Origin: Sistotremastrum niveocremeum HHB9708
Lineage: Eukaryota > Basidiomycota > Agaricomycetes > Sistotremastrales > Sistotremastraceae
Direction: 5' to 3'
Assembly: GCA_001630475.1 (NCBI GenBank)
Contig: KV419396.1
Coordinates: 1,141,532-1,205,531 of the forward strand
DNA: 64,000 nt
Position numbers and translations under genes: made by a program. The notes below the pieces were generated by a model. It was not told the DNA's origin. It saw only the letters and a program-made list of their open reading frames with translations, and searched no databases. Numbering within the stretch: position 1 is the stretch's first letter; each line of letters starts with the position of its first letter. This document shows positions 1-11,589 of the stretch, one piece after another.

Positions 1-449
1 TTACTTTTTCTCTAGTGAATAGAAGACAGAACTAGCACATCTAAGAAAGGCACATAACCATGCATTTTGATATTATGATGAAATAATAATCAACGCTCGG
101 AGAATTATAAGTTGAATCTAAAAATCTAAAGTCTATGGGTGGGGAGGCGCGAGAATAAAATAAAAAGAAAGATCTATGAACTAACATGAAACAGTGACAG
201 CAAGGAGAACTGTGGAACGGAAATGATAAGAAATCGATAAGCAGGTACAGGAAAGCAAAAAGCGTGGAGGAAGAAGGGAATGAAAAAAATCAGCAACGAA
301 AGCGATGACACGACGGATGAAGCAATTATAACAATAATGCAGTCATGAAGGACATGGAGGTTGCTCCACTTTTTTGTTCGTTGATTGGGGCGTGAGTTGA
401 GAGATGATGATGATGGATGAAGAGCCCGGAAAAAGAAGAGGAGCGGTGA
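1..449. other. 3' flank of the lactate dehydrogenase gene, no gene seen
   Basis: No open frame with recognisable protein text is seen here. The stretch is purine-rich on the + strand between about 190 and 310, so the transcript from the minus-strand gene to the right would have a pyrimidine-rich 3' untranslated region. A short GATGAT run lies near 405-418. I see no RNA gene or repeat. Confidence 0.6.
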
Positions 450-2599
450 TTAACGAGATGCAATCGGTGGGAGGTCCCGATCGACATAGCGGATGAGTTC
501 AGGCTTGAGATCCTTGATAGAGGTCACGCCCATTAATTGCATGCCCGTTTCGATTTCACCGCGCATAACTGAGATATGAAGAAATTAATAAGTGAAACGA
601 ATGAAGTGGGTTGGCCGACTTACTTTCAATGACGCGTCGGACTCCATCTTCGCCCCAAACGCCGTTGCCGTAGAGGAACGCGCGACCGAGCCCAACGCCT
701 TTTGCGCCAAGACAGAGCGCCTTGAGGACATCAGTGCCTCGGGTGACACCGCCATCGATGTAGACGTCCCTTTCACGGACGAGGTCTGGACGCTTGTGCT
801 GAAGCTCGTGCAAGACGGTGAGGGGGGCCGGGGCAAAGTCGAGCTCACGGCCGCCGTGGTTGGAAAGAACGATGCCCTGGACGCCGTTTTCGAAGGCGAG
901 CTCGGCATCCTCCACGCATTGGATGCCCTTGAGAATGAGCGGGAGCGAGGTGATCGATTGAAGCCACTTTACGTCTGCCCAGTCGACGTCAGGGTCTTGA
1001 TAGCCCGAGATTGCCTTGGATTAGAATTAGATCGGACACGAGATTAGGTGGTGGATCTGCTTACGTGAGCGACGCCTTTGCCGGCCGGCGGGCTAGAACC
1101 ATTAGGCACAATTCCGGAGTAATTGCCTTTGGCCCGTTGGTCTCTCTCGCGCTTCCCAGGCACCGCGGCGTCGACCGTCAAGACGATCGCATTGAAGCCT
1201 TCGCGCTCAACGCGTCGCACGAGAGCTTCTGATGCCGCCCTTTCTCGGTTCATATAGAGCTGGGGGTGGGAATCAGGCCACTGTCCGGGGCAGCTGGTGA
1301 GGAGCGCCTACCTGGAAGACGAGTGGCTGGCCAGGGCGACGTGCCGAGACTATTTCGTCTAGGGAACAGCTCGCATTGTTGGAGATCTGAGTCCAGGGTC
1401 AGTCTTCGGCCAGAGATCGGCATTGCAACACAAACTGCTTACTCCCTGCACGATGCCTTCTTCACCAGCAACCCGGACCATGTTTACCTCACCGCCAGGG
1501 TGTCCTAAGCGAGCCAACGCCGCAGGGGCGATAAATATCGGAAGCGACGTCTCGGAGCCAAAGAGTGTCGTCGAGGTCGACACCCGCGAGACCTTGTTCA
1601 GGCTGGGCGAATATATCAGCTGGGGCCTTGGAAGCAATAGAAAGAAGTGGTGCTCACACCCGCGGTCTGAACCAGTATCGCTTGAAGGCGGCCGAGTTCT
1701 CGTGGAGAGCTGGGAGAGCACTTGGTCGCTGTCACACGTAAAGGGTGGAGAAAGTTGGACGTACTGTATTCATCATCGCCCGCAGATGAATAATAGGCCC
1801 ATGCTGTCTCGGTGAGAACTTGTTGGGCGAATCTCTAGATCAATCAGGGAAATGTCAAAAACGCGAAATTAGGGTGTGTTTGATGTGATCGTGCAGTACC
1901 TCAATATCTTTCAGATTAAGCGCGGCAGACGGCGGCGGAAGCGACTCGCGTGCTTTGAGGATGCGAAGCTCTTCCTCGGTGAGCGGGTCGTCGTGGACGA
2001 TCTTGGGGAGCGTGTCCTGGTCGACGTAGCCCACGAGCGAGCCGGGCGGGAGCAGATCCAGGACGTCGTGCGAATGCAGTCGGTCAAAGAGCCTCCTATG
2101 AACGAATGAATTAGTAGGCAGTCCCGGCGCCAATCTCGGAAGGCAGCTTGACTCACGTCACATCCGTCCCTGCCTGCTCCAAAATCGCGTTCGTGCCCCC
2201 CGGGTGGTTGGGCAGCAGCGAGGTCACGTCCCAGACCTTGTCGCCAATCACGACCCAGCACGAGTCGCGTCCCGCATGCGCCTTGACCTCGTCAAACGAA
2301 ACAAGGCCCGTCTTTTTCGCGCTCGGGTTTATTTGGGAAAAATCGGGCATTTGGAGCTGGGTCATGCCCGCGTCGAGCATGATCGGGTTTGCGTTGGATG
2401 CATGGTATGTCTGTAAGAGAGTGTCGGGGCGTGTGGGTTATTGCGACTAGTTAGCACGTACGAGTGCGACGACGGCGAGGGAGACGCCACCGAGAGTGGC
2501 AAACCTGTTGCGCGGTTGGGTGGCCCGGAAGGAGTGGATGGGCCGGAAAGTGAGCCGGGACGAGAGCGTTCGGGAGAGGGCTCGCGCGCGCTGGAGCAT
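450..2599 (-). CDS. CYB2: L-lactate dehydrogenase (cytochrome b2), mitochondrial, FMN-dependent
   Basis: Flavocytochrome b2 oxidises L-lactate to pyruvate and passes electrons to cytochrome c in the mitochondrial intermembrane space. The likely start at 2597-2599 gives an Arg/Ser-rich presequence (MLQRARALSRTLSSRL) followed by a hydrophobic sorting segment (LGGVSLAVVALV). Next comes a cytochrome b5 domain with the heme motif HPGG (2160-2380), then the FMN-dependent alpha-hydroxyacid dehydrogenase barrel. Visible barrel motifs are PIFIAPAALARLGHPGGE, the block around VLTVDAAVPGKRERD, LPLILKGI, and GIVLSNHGGRELD, where His and Arg bind substrate. YIDGGVTRGTDVLKAL and GLGRAFLYGN follow as the FMN-phosphate region. 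The last exon ends YVDRDLPPIASR and then TAA at 450-452. Several short GT-AG introns break the frame, for example the one before VMRGEIETGMQ near 560-620. A longer reading frame upstream of the chosen Met lacks homology and overlaps the TATA-like element. Confidence 0.93.
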
Positions 2600-2984
2600 A
2601 GAGGGGGGTGGTTGGTGAGGAGGCGGGTGTGGTGGTGTTGGCCACTGGAGATGTGTATGTGTATATATATACGCGCAGGAGAAACTCGCAGGGCTTGAAT
2701 ATTTAATAAGTAGTTGAAATTTTTGTGGCCGGGGATGATGTGACCGAAACAGGAGATTATGTGCCACACATGCGCAAGGTGATCTCAGATTCATTCACGT
2801 AAAGCACATAATCCAGGATTCACGCCGTCAGGCTACAGATACCGTGGATCCTCGGAAACGCACCCTCTCATCTCCAATCATGATCTCGCCGTGCACGACC
2901 AATCCACCTCGCAACTCGACTCTCGACCGTCCGCTCTCTCAGGCACGTGGCGTCCCCAACCCTTGCTACCACTGCCGACCGTCG
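2600..2984. other. Intergenic: CYB2 promoter and MFS gene 3' end
   Basis: About 385 bases separate the CYB2 start from the MFS permease stop, both on the minus strand. Apart from the TATA-like run I see no coding or RNA signal. The stretch should hold the CYB2 promoter and the permease's 3' untranslated region. Confidence 0.6.
2662..2671 (-). promoter_or_regulatory. TATA-like element upstream of CYB2
   Basis: An uninterrupted alternating TA decamer lies 63-72 bases upstream of the CYB2 start codon. The position suits a TATA box for the minus-strand gene, but the motif is symmetric and the assignment is inferred from position only. Confidence 0.4.
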
Positions 2985-5099
2985 TTAGCCCGGACTAATA
3001 GAGATACCGGAACCCTTTTTCCTTGTCTCCCTTCTCCTCTTCCCGTGCCAATTGGCGATTAACCGATATCAAGTGTCTTCTGAACACGTACGACATTGCA
3101 ACCTGTATTTGCCGTCAAACTCGAGCCTGCGTGGCAAACGCGGAGCTGCCACTTACAGCAACCCCAAACATCGCAATACAAATCCCGTATGATTTCTTGT
3201 AAGTGGGGCCGAAACCCTTAGGGAACACATATCTGTATCACATCACATCCGGAATCATAATTCCCAAAATCAGAAATGAGTGCATCTTTCATAGCAAAGC
3301 CTCTGATCACTCACGACCCGGCGATGTTCCCTAGCTGAGAAAACGCATTTATGAATGCCAGTGCGACAGCGCGCTTCGAAGGTGGCCGTGGGATCGAGTT
3401 GCTCATCCAGGCGTAGAACACTACAAATCCAGCGTATGACTGTGCCATCAAAAACCTTGTTGATGCCACCACCGGCCATACTGCTCAGCCACACGCACGA
3501 CTCAAACACTCAAAACAAATGTGACTCACAGCGACACATAACGCGCTGCGGTGTTCATCGTCGCCAGTGCGATAATGAAACCCACCACTCCGAAACCCAG
3601 GGACACGATGATGTGAAAAAACCGCTCCCCGGTCTTGTCAGAGTGTCTCGCATTGAAGAACGTCACCAGCACCGCAAATGCCCATGGCGGAGCGCACAAC
3701 AGCAGTGTCACTGTCGTATTGAATCCGAGCGTAGCCGTCAGCGTTGGGAAATACTGATTGAAGCTCAGGCCGACAACTTGTGCCGTCAGGGCCAGCGACA
3801 TCCACCACACTTTCCAGTCTGTCATCGCAAGCCGGAAGCCATGCATCGAGGACCCGGGTGCTTCGACGTCTTCGACGCCAACATCTTCCAGCATCCGCCT
3901 CTCCGCCAGTTTGCGTTCCAACGGAGAGAGCGATTTCGTATTGTTCGGGAAATCTGGCAGCACAAAGAAGGCGATCACGGCAACAAACATGGTTAGAGCC
4001 CCTTCGATATAGAAAAGCCATCTAAAGTTTCCCAGCCAGGGTGATCAGCCTAAATGCCCCGAGATGACGCAGAATCACATCTACCTCCATGCCGCGTGTC
4101 CCAGCTTTCCCTGCATACCATCCAGTATACCGGATGCGAGAAGAGACCCAAACGCATTACTGGACAGATTGCCGCAGTAGAGAATAGCCGTCCGCAACCC
4201 TAGCTCTTCCTTCTTGTACCATTTAGAAATCAAGAATAGAGCGCCAGGGAAGAAAGCCGCCTAGAGCCCGCGGATGAGATTAGACAACGATGGTGGCATC
4301 AGAGGGATCAAAGAAGACGACGTGCCTCGACAAATCCTAAGAAGAAGCGCGTAAGGAGAGCCCCGACGAAACTGTGGCACTGTTCACATCGGAGAAGACA
4401 TCGTGAGAACAGGGACCTACTTCTTGGTGATCCCTTGCAGTCCTCGTCAAATCAACGCCTGAGAAGCCAAGTGTGAACACACCTGTAAGCACAGAGATCA
4501 TTCCCCATATAAGCATAGCGCAGGGGAGGTAAATTGATGGCCTTCCGATGTGATTGAGGAACATATTTCTGATCGGCGCCGTCTGAGAATGCGATATCCT
4601 TGTGCTTGAGACGGAGTGAATACATACGATGGGACCTGCATCAGAATGTATCCGACGTATAGAATTGACAGTAGCGTGGCGAATTCTTGACCCTTGAGGT
4701 GTAAATCAGCTTCGAACCCGCGGAGCCTGGCCGCACTGTCATCTGAGGTGAGCACGGAGTCCCTCACAACAGTGGTAGTCACACCTGGCATTATTTCGGT
4801 CGATCTATTAATTAATGAGACAACGGCAGTGGCAGAATGAGCGTTGTGAAGGCCACACACATAATTAAGGATGTATAGAACGACCAGAATCGACATCCTG
4901 CGTGCTCGATCAATGAAACGTGGATGAGATAGCAGATGAAACGGAACCTTAGATCAATCTTCCAAAGCAGCTTGCGTTCCAGAGCTTTACGAGCTTCCGT
5001 GCCACCAAACTCGGCATCAGGATCTTCTATCGCGCTCCCTTCGACAATGTCAATATCTTTAGCATGTCCTATGGACGACGAGTCTCGAGTGGCCGCCAT
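2985..5099 (-). CDS. MFS permease, Dal5 / anion:cation symporter family
   Basis: This is a 12-helix major facilitator of the fungal allantoate-permease (Dal5) family, which moves organic anions, vitamins or small peptides with protons across the plasma membrane. The hydrophilic start MAATRDSSSIGHAKDID leads to ERKLLWKIDLRF, the usual family entry into TM1, then LRGFEADLHLKGQEFATLLS, YVGYILMQVPS and MFLNHIGRPSIYLPCAMLIWG. After the central loop (RRMLEDVGVEDVEAPGSS) come LVTFFNARHSDKTGERF and, in another frame, AGFVVFYAWMSNSIPRPPSKR with INAFSQLGNIAGS. The end spliced by eye is YVFPKGFGPTYKKSYGICIA, then MSYVFRRHLISVNRQLAREE, with stop at 2985. Many short introns break the frame. The substrate cannot be told. 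The gene is divergent from the RING gene, with about 200 bases between starts. Confidence 0.85.
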
Positions 5100-5303
5100 C
5101 GATGAGGTAGACGAGAAAGACGAAGAAACTTGGCCTTCATTCTTGAATTGGTCAGACCAATGGTCCTATGATGTGGCTCCATAAGCTTCTCGTTCGCGAA
5201 GTCGAAAGCATTCAGTCGTTCGTCATGTCACGTGCCATAGTCGCCTTCACGTGGTTTCGCGCGTCCGCGCTTCTCAGGCTCCTTTGTTCAGGCCAAGCTA
5301 CTC

Positions 5304-6064
5304 GTGTGCTCGGTCAGTCCACAGACACGCTCATTTTGCTTACTGGCGCATCTGACTGTGTCGTTACTTCAGAGCATGCTGCACGGGCTCACTGGCGAAC
5401 AGGCTCGGGTCTTCAACAGTCTACCGAAACTGTCTAGGGCAGACCTGGGGGACAATGAAAGCTGTCCTATCTGTCTCATAGATTTCTCGGATATCCTGGA
5501 CGAGACAGAGGCGTCGGAAACAGCGCTAGGCTGTGAAGAGACTGCTTCTTTCATTCAGGGTGTAACAAAGCTTGAGGGGTGCGGCCATATTTTCTGTCGA
5601 CAAGAGTATGTCCATTTCAGTGCAACATAGTCTTTTACGTCTAACACTGCCTTAACAGTCTGCACGTTTGGATTCAAACGAACCATGGCTCATGTCCTAC
5701 CTGTCGACACGTCTTCTTGGAGATCGAAGTGGTGGAAGATGATGAATCGTCTGATGGGGGCGAGTACATGCCTTCAAGCGACTTTGAGTTCACGGAGGAA
5801 ATTACGCTCGACTTGGACTTAACGAGTGACGAGGAGGACGATGATGACATTGATGTTGAGCACCCCAGATCAGAGGATGGATTCCGGTCCGAAGGCCTGC
5901 CTGACGACTTTGAAGACAACCTGATGGACGGTTCGTGCTTCGATGACGGGTGGACTGATGAAGATATGGACCTAGATGAACTCGAGGGCAATGAAGACCG
6001 AGAAGATGGTGGACTGGATGACATGGACGGTCCAGCTCTCGACGAACATGAGGTCAATCTCTGA
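5304..6064 (+). CDS. RING-type zinc finger protein, probable E3 ubiquitin ligase
   Basis: The core is GLTGEQARVFNSLPKLSRADL, then CPICLIDFSDIL, an acidic insert, LEGCGHIFCRQ and, after an intron beginning near 5605, DLHVWIQTNHGSCPTCRHVF. The order is C-x2-C ... C-x-H-x2-C-x2-D ... C-x2-C, so an Asp sits where a RING normally has Cys or His, as often seen in agaric RING proteins. The C-terminal half is extremely acidic (EEDDDDIDVEHP, DDGWTDEDMDLDELEG) and probably disordered. RING proteins of this kind usually recruit an E2 enzyme; the target is unknown. The first in-frame ATG is 5304. Met at 5376 is an alternative, and an upstream exon joined at the TTACTTCAG acceptor before 5371 is also possible, so the N-terminus is uncertain. 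Confidence 0.7.
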
Positions 6065-6570
6065 GCCGACGCACTCACGCACGCCAGCCACGAGCCACAC
6101 TCTACCCAATCCAGTCATTCTGTTCGACGTCTGCCGATACTCGGGCCTCAATAGGAGATGGAGCTACTCCATGGACGCCAGATCCCTCAAATCCCTAGCA
6201 GATGGCTCGCGTGAGGATTTCATGACGAGCCAGTGCTGCAACGCTGGTTGGATGGTGATAGAAGCACCAACAATCTAGCACGCCAGGACCACATACCCAT
6301 AACCATATTCAATCAACCATGTCCTATACTATTAGTACTACTATGTACATGTATCTTAACTTAAAAAATTTTGTAACACGCCCAGATCACCTGAATCAGT
6401 TCTCCACTTGTCAAATTTACAGTTTAGAACTTTCCGAACGGAATCATTTTGAGTCTGAGCCTCGGATTCGCAAGCGCGCGGAGTGCGATCGACGTGCTTG
6501 CTGCTCCGCTGCCTTTGCGGACCCTGCACGTTGCTCCTTACATTCAAACGTTGAGCAAGACGGGGTCCTG
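6065..6570. other. Intergenic between RING gene and VPS11
   Basis: About 505 bases lie between the RING stop and the VPS11 start. The reading frame of VPS11 is open back to 6319, but the extra text has no recognisable homology and Met 6571 fits the family start better. The stretch holds an A/T-rich patch near 6355-6375 and otherwise nothing I can name. It probably holds the RING 3' end and the VPS11 promoter and leader. Confidence 0.5.
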
Positions 6571-9500
6571 ATGACAACGCCGGGAACGGCTACAGTGGCT
6601 GGTGCTGCTCCTACTGTCAGTAAATTTGCCGACCCTGATCAGCAATCGTTTCGTATTGACAAATCCACGCAGTTACGCCAGTTCAACTTCTTTGACGTTG
6701 CCCCAGTCAAGGATGCGCATGATCTGGGTTCTACCCCTGATATCTTCAAGGTATGCTTGTTGAGCATGGTTGAAATTCTATTGCTCAGTTTATATAGGCT
6801 GCGTCAGAGATAGCAGCCGTCATTTCGACTGGAGTCGGCGTGGTAGTCGCAGACATCCATGGCAGTTTACACTTGCTCAAACCGGATTTCGAGTTACTGA
6901 AGAGTTGGGTTGCGCATAATAATGGCAGAGTGACCCATATGTTAGAACAAGACGGGGTTCTTATCACTCTTGGCGTGAGTTTCGTCTTACGCTCTCTGCC
7001 CTCGTGAGCTAAGCCGTGTAGGAGGAGGATGCGCTGCGTGTGCCTCTATTGAAGATTTGGGACCTCCGAAAGAGGGACAAGAAAGCTGGATCCCCGCTTC
7101 TCCTTCGTTCAGTCAAAGTTCAACACGGAACTCGTCCACATCCTGTGTGCCTTCACAGATCTCCTCGGTCTCAGTCCCTTGACTAAGCTCATCACAGGTG
7201 TCTGCTATTGCGCTTGCACCTTTCTTAACACATCTTGCCATAGGCTTGGCGGACGGCACCGTCCTCTTCTACCGCCACTTGGACCAATCTTTATCCTCCG
7301 GCTCAAATTCACTGACGGCCCTGCCGAAGCCTAAGATCGTACACGAGTCTCCATCGGATCCAGTCACCGGTCTCGGATTCAGAGAGCCATCCTCAAGCGA
7401 CGCAACACGAGGGATCTATCTCTTCATAGTAACGATAAATCGAGTTCTTTCGTATCATGCCTCAGGCAAGGGAAGCGGCGCCAGTCCTACAGTTGTTGAT
7501 GAAGTAGGCTCTGGCCTTGGTTGTGCCTGTATGGACAGAAAGAATCGGGAAATAATGGTTGCTCGTGAAGAAGCAATATATCGATGTGGCATCGATGGCA
7601 GAGGCGACTGCTACGCATACGATGGTACTTGATCCCAAAACATCACGGAACAGAAATGCTAATGGTTGTCTAGGGACAAAAACTGCCGTGTATTCATTGC
7701 TGGGCTACCTTGTTGTTGTCTCTCCAGTACCCGCTTCCGTTTCCGCTGCGCCATCGGCCACTTCATGGAACTATGCCTCACGGCCGTCCGAATCTGCTAA
7801 CCCTGACGCGACGAGAATCGCTATCTTGGATCTTGACAATAAATTCATAGCTCATTCTGGGACATTTCCTGATGGTATCAAAGAGGTTTTCGAAGGCTGG
7901 GGACATATCTTTGTATTGACACCTGATTCAAAGGTGAGATTTTCCCTTCTTCGCGGTGTTCCGTATTCATTTCTCTAAAGGTCTTCCGACTTCAAGAAAA
8001 ATCGACTCCCGATAAATTAAACATCCTGTTCAGTAAATCTCAATTCCTGCTTTCCATCAGTCTTGCAGAATCGCAAGCGTTGGACGGAGCGAGTCTCGCT
8101 GATATCCGAAGAAAATACGGCGATCATCTGTATGCAAAAGGCGATTTCGATGCAGCAATGCAGCAATATCTCAAAACTCTCGGACATCTCCAGCCAAGTT
8201 ATGTTATCCGAAAGGCAAGAATATTCTCAAGCGTCTTCATTTAAATTCTGATCCATGTGCACAGTATCTGGATGCCCAGCGAATTCATAACTTGACGACC
8301 TATCTTCAGGAGTTGCACTCCATGGGATTGGCCAATTCCGATCACACTACATTACTGTTGAACCTTTACACGAAATTGAAAGATGTGGCACGTCTGGATA
8401 ACTTCATCAAATCAGAGGCGCCTAGAACGAACTCGGATGGATCGGAGAAAGATGAGCTACCCTTCGACCTGGAAACTGCTATACGGGTTTGTCGGCAAGC
8501 TGGCTATTTTGATCATGCAAGTTATCTCGCGGAAAAATATGCACGGCATGAGGATTATCTTCGCATCGTCGTCGAAGACAAGGGAGATTATGCGCAAGCG
8601 TTAAGTTACCTCAGGCGTTTAGGTTCGGAAGCTGTGAGTCCAACATTCAATCAACCATCCGTTTACTCAACCGTTCATTGCAGGCAGAGAGTAATTTAGC
8701 TCGATATGGCAGACTGATGTTGGCAAATCTGCCTGGTGAAACCACCCAGTTCTTGATCGATCTGTGTGTTGGTGGCCCATCCTCCCCAGAAGATGCTACG
8801 CTGTCGCATACCAGAAACGGAAATGCAGGACCGTCATATCTCTCATATCTTGCGCTCAATCGCGCTAGCGCCACTGCAACGCCTCCCCCAGGGCCCCAGA
8901 CTACCCCCTCATCTCCTGCAGCAGGCGCTGGTAACCCAGACCGTCCGGCCCGAGGTTCAGCAATAAGGACATCTACCCACGATGCCACCAGAACGGGAAC
9001 ACCACCGCCAGCTAGCCAGTTACGAAACAGAACTTCTGTTCCCCTTCCTTCTCCCCGCGTATACTTTTCTCATTTCGTTGATCATCCCGATCACTTTGTT
9101 AATTTCCTGGAGAGTGTGGCCGGCACGAGATGGGGTCAGACTCTGGAGTCCACAGGCGAGCAACTACTTGATCAGGACACTAGTGAACTGGAAGATCAAA
9201 AGGCTGTCTGGAACACATTGCTCGAGCTATACCTGACATTATCGACGTCGGAAACGGCCGAGGCTTCGGCACTCCGGGAGAAAGCCATCCGTCTTTTGAA
9301 GAGTAAACTACCGCACGACACCACGCATGCATTGATTCTATGCTCTACCAACGAGTTTTACGCTGGCCTTATCTTACTCTGGGAGCGGCTTGGGATGTAC
9401 GAGGATATCCTACGATTTTGGATGGATAAAGACAAAGAATCGAGGGATCCTGAAGCCTCTAAAGAGGTCCTGCGTTGCGTGGAGTCATACGGATCGTCTC

Positions 9501-10224
9501 ATCCGAACCTGTACCCCCTCGTGCTGCGGTATTTGACGTCAAGTCCGGAGCTTCTTACAAGGCACAACGCGGATGTCTCCAGAGTTCTTCGGCGGATCGA
9601 GGAAGAGAAGATCATGCCGCCACTTGCTGTTGTTCAGCTCTTGAGCCGGAACGGAGTAGCGAGTGTGGGATTAGTGAAGCAGTGGCTCATGGAACGTATC
9701 AAGGATTCTCGCGAGGAGATCCAAAATGTAAGGGCATTGTTCGCTAGGACGTTTCGCGATATCTTGCCTATATCTAACCTTAAACTCAGAACCGAAGACT
9801 CGTGGACTCTTATCGATCCGAAACGGCGACCAAATTACGACAGATCGAGGAGTTATCTGATTCCACCAAACCTCGTGTATTTCACGTTACACGGTGTTCT
9901 ACTTGTGGTGGGCAGCTTGATCTGCCAAGTGTGCACTTCATGTGCAACCACAGCTATCACCAAAGGTTCGTCGTCCTAAGTCCACAAATTAACTTGTGCC
10001 TAAGCCGATCACACCATAGGTGCCTGGCCGACAATGAAACCGAGTGTCCTACTTGCGCTAGATCTAATGGCGTGATTCGGGAGATACGAAGGAACAACGA
10101 GCGTCTGGCTAATCAACACGATCTCTTCCTACATGAAGTTGCAGAAAACGGGTTCGAAGCAGTGGCATCTGGATTCGGACGCGGCTGGATGGACATGGCG
10201 AGACCAGAGGGAGTATTCGAATGA
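6571..10224 (+). CDS. VPS11: Vacuolar protein sorting-associated protein 11 (HOPS/CORVET core subunit)
   Basis: Vps11 (Pep5) is a core subunit of the HOPS and CORVET tethering complexes, which dock endosomes and vacuoles before SNARE fusion. The start MTTPGTATVAGAAPTVSKF leads to FRQFNFFDV-like text (LRQFNFFDVAPVKD). A beta-propeller region follows (VISTGVGVVVADIHGSLHLL, LKIWDLRKRDKKAG, AIGLADGTVLFYRHLD). Next are the clathrin-heavy-chain-type helical repeat (YAKGDFDAAMQQYLKTLGHL, FDLETAIRVCRQAGYFDHAS, YAEKYARHEDYLRIV-like text, KGDYAQALSYLRRLG) and VPLPSPRVYFSHFVDHPDHF. The C-terminal RING-H2 reads TRCSTCGGQLDLPSVHFMC, NHSYHQRC, then ETECPTCARSN. An intron of about 60 nt splits the RING at the Arg codon before its CLADNE stretch. 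Another, between EEIQN and NRRLVDSY near 9727-9789, explains a frame change there. The stop is at 10222-10224. Confidence 0.95.
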
Positions 10225-10423
10225 AAAGTACATTTATAAGATTGCCTCCGATCGGATATCAGTGGATTAATATCATGAGGAAACGCTCTACAGTGGACAT
10301 TATCTCAGGCTTCGTATGTAATGCGCTTACTTGCGCTGGCAATACTGAGACCCTGCAGGCTCACAGAATTAGAGGAATCCCGCACTCCGCATGGCGTGTG
10401 CATAGCCCCAGGGATCGTCGTTA

Positions 10424-11387
10424 TCATGAGAATGCGACAGACATCTGCCATCCCTTCTTCAGGGTGAAGCCGTCAACGGCGTCCTTAGCGACTGTAGCGA
10501 GCTCCGCGGATTCAAAATAGACTTGGGCCAACTTCGTTCTCTGGCCATTTGCAGCTAACGCTGGTGCCTGGGTAACTCGCGCAGATTGGAAACCCCGGTA
10601 CCTTGAATGGAGGGGATTAGCGGTCGCGTACCAAGACGAATGACGGAAGCCAAAAATTGGGGATAGCACGTACTGTTGGAAAAGCACCGATAGGACGTCG
10701 TCGGTGACTTCCTGGGGTAGATTTGTACAAAGTAATACATTCGACGGCGGTCGGTCGGCGGCGACAGGCTGTTGTACAGGAGTTGCTTGGGGAGCTGCTA
10801 GCGAGGTCCTATGAGAACTTTTCGGGGCCTTTTCGACCAAAGACAGCTCACCTGTTTCGTCCTCTTCAATTTCCATTTCCTCGCCATCCTCATCCCTGTC
10901 AGATTTGTCCTTTTTGGTGGCACGGCCGTCCGTATCGTCGTCACGACTCCTCTTCTTCGACTCCGTTAACGTCAATTCTTTTTGCTTGGCCAAGAGATGG
11001 GTTGGGGGATGCGCTTGGGCTCTGAGAGCGCTAGGGGGGACGAAAGAAGGGTCTTCGCGTTTTAGGATGGCGTGTGATTTGGTTTTTGCATATTCGATGT
11101 GCTACGAAGTTCAGAATGGTTGGGTCCTGAAGTCCATTCAAGAGGCGTACCAATGGTTTGTCATAAAACATCATGCCTTCACAAGCTCTCATGGCTGCTG
11201 TGGCACCGGCCAGATCTGAGAATACGAGGAAGGCCTGACCGCGCATCTTCTGACTTTTTGAAGCAACGATATCGATGACATTTCCGTGCGTCGCGAACAG
11301 GGAAAACAGCTGGAGACATACTTCCTCCCTGTTGACCTTGTCGTTGAGGTTGTGCACGTACAGGGTTGGATTTGGAGGGATGGCCAT
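10424..11387 (-). CDS. U1A/U2B''-type spliceosomal RNA-binding protein (two RRMs)
   Basis: A two-RRM protein of the SNF/U1A/U2B'' family, which binds U1 or U2 snRNA stem-loops in the spliceosome. RRM1 begins almost at the start: MAIPPNPTLYVHNLNDKVNR (RNP2 is LYVHNL), then GQAFLVFSDLAGATAAMRA (RNP1 RGQAFLVF) and, after an intron, HIEYAKTKSHAILKREDPSF. A basic/acidic linker follows (KKRSRDDDTDGRATKKDK, MEIEEDETGELS). RRM2 is NVLLCTNLPQEVTDDVLSVL, FQQYRGFQSARVTQA, then LAQVYFESAELATVAKDAVD, ending GWQMSVAFS. Fungi often have one protein doing both jobs, so U1A versus U2B'' is not decided. The start faces the LAG1 start across about 200 bases, and the stop is about 200 bases from the VPS11 stop. 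Confidence 0.88.
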
Positions 11388-11589
11388 GGTTTTGAGTCTA
11401 ACGCATGTGTGTCACGGGACGTGACCAAGACGTGACGCCGTCACGCTCATATAGCCTCGAGTCTCGGCAAAGCGTTTTGTGCCGTCGCTGGATTCTTGGT
11501 CGCTTTAGCACATCCACGTCGTCCGACTGTATTCGAACAGTTCGTGCATGATACACGAATATTCACGACAGTAAATCCTAACGCTCTGC

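Noticed and set aside
450-5099. Lactate dehydrogenase plus MFS permease as a lactate-use cluster
   Set aside because: Only two neighbours, and the permease belongs to the Dal5 group rather than the monocarboxylate (Jen1) group, so adjacency alone is weak evidence.
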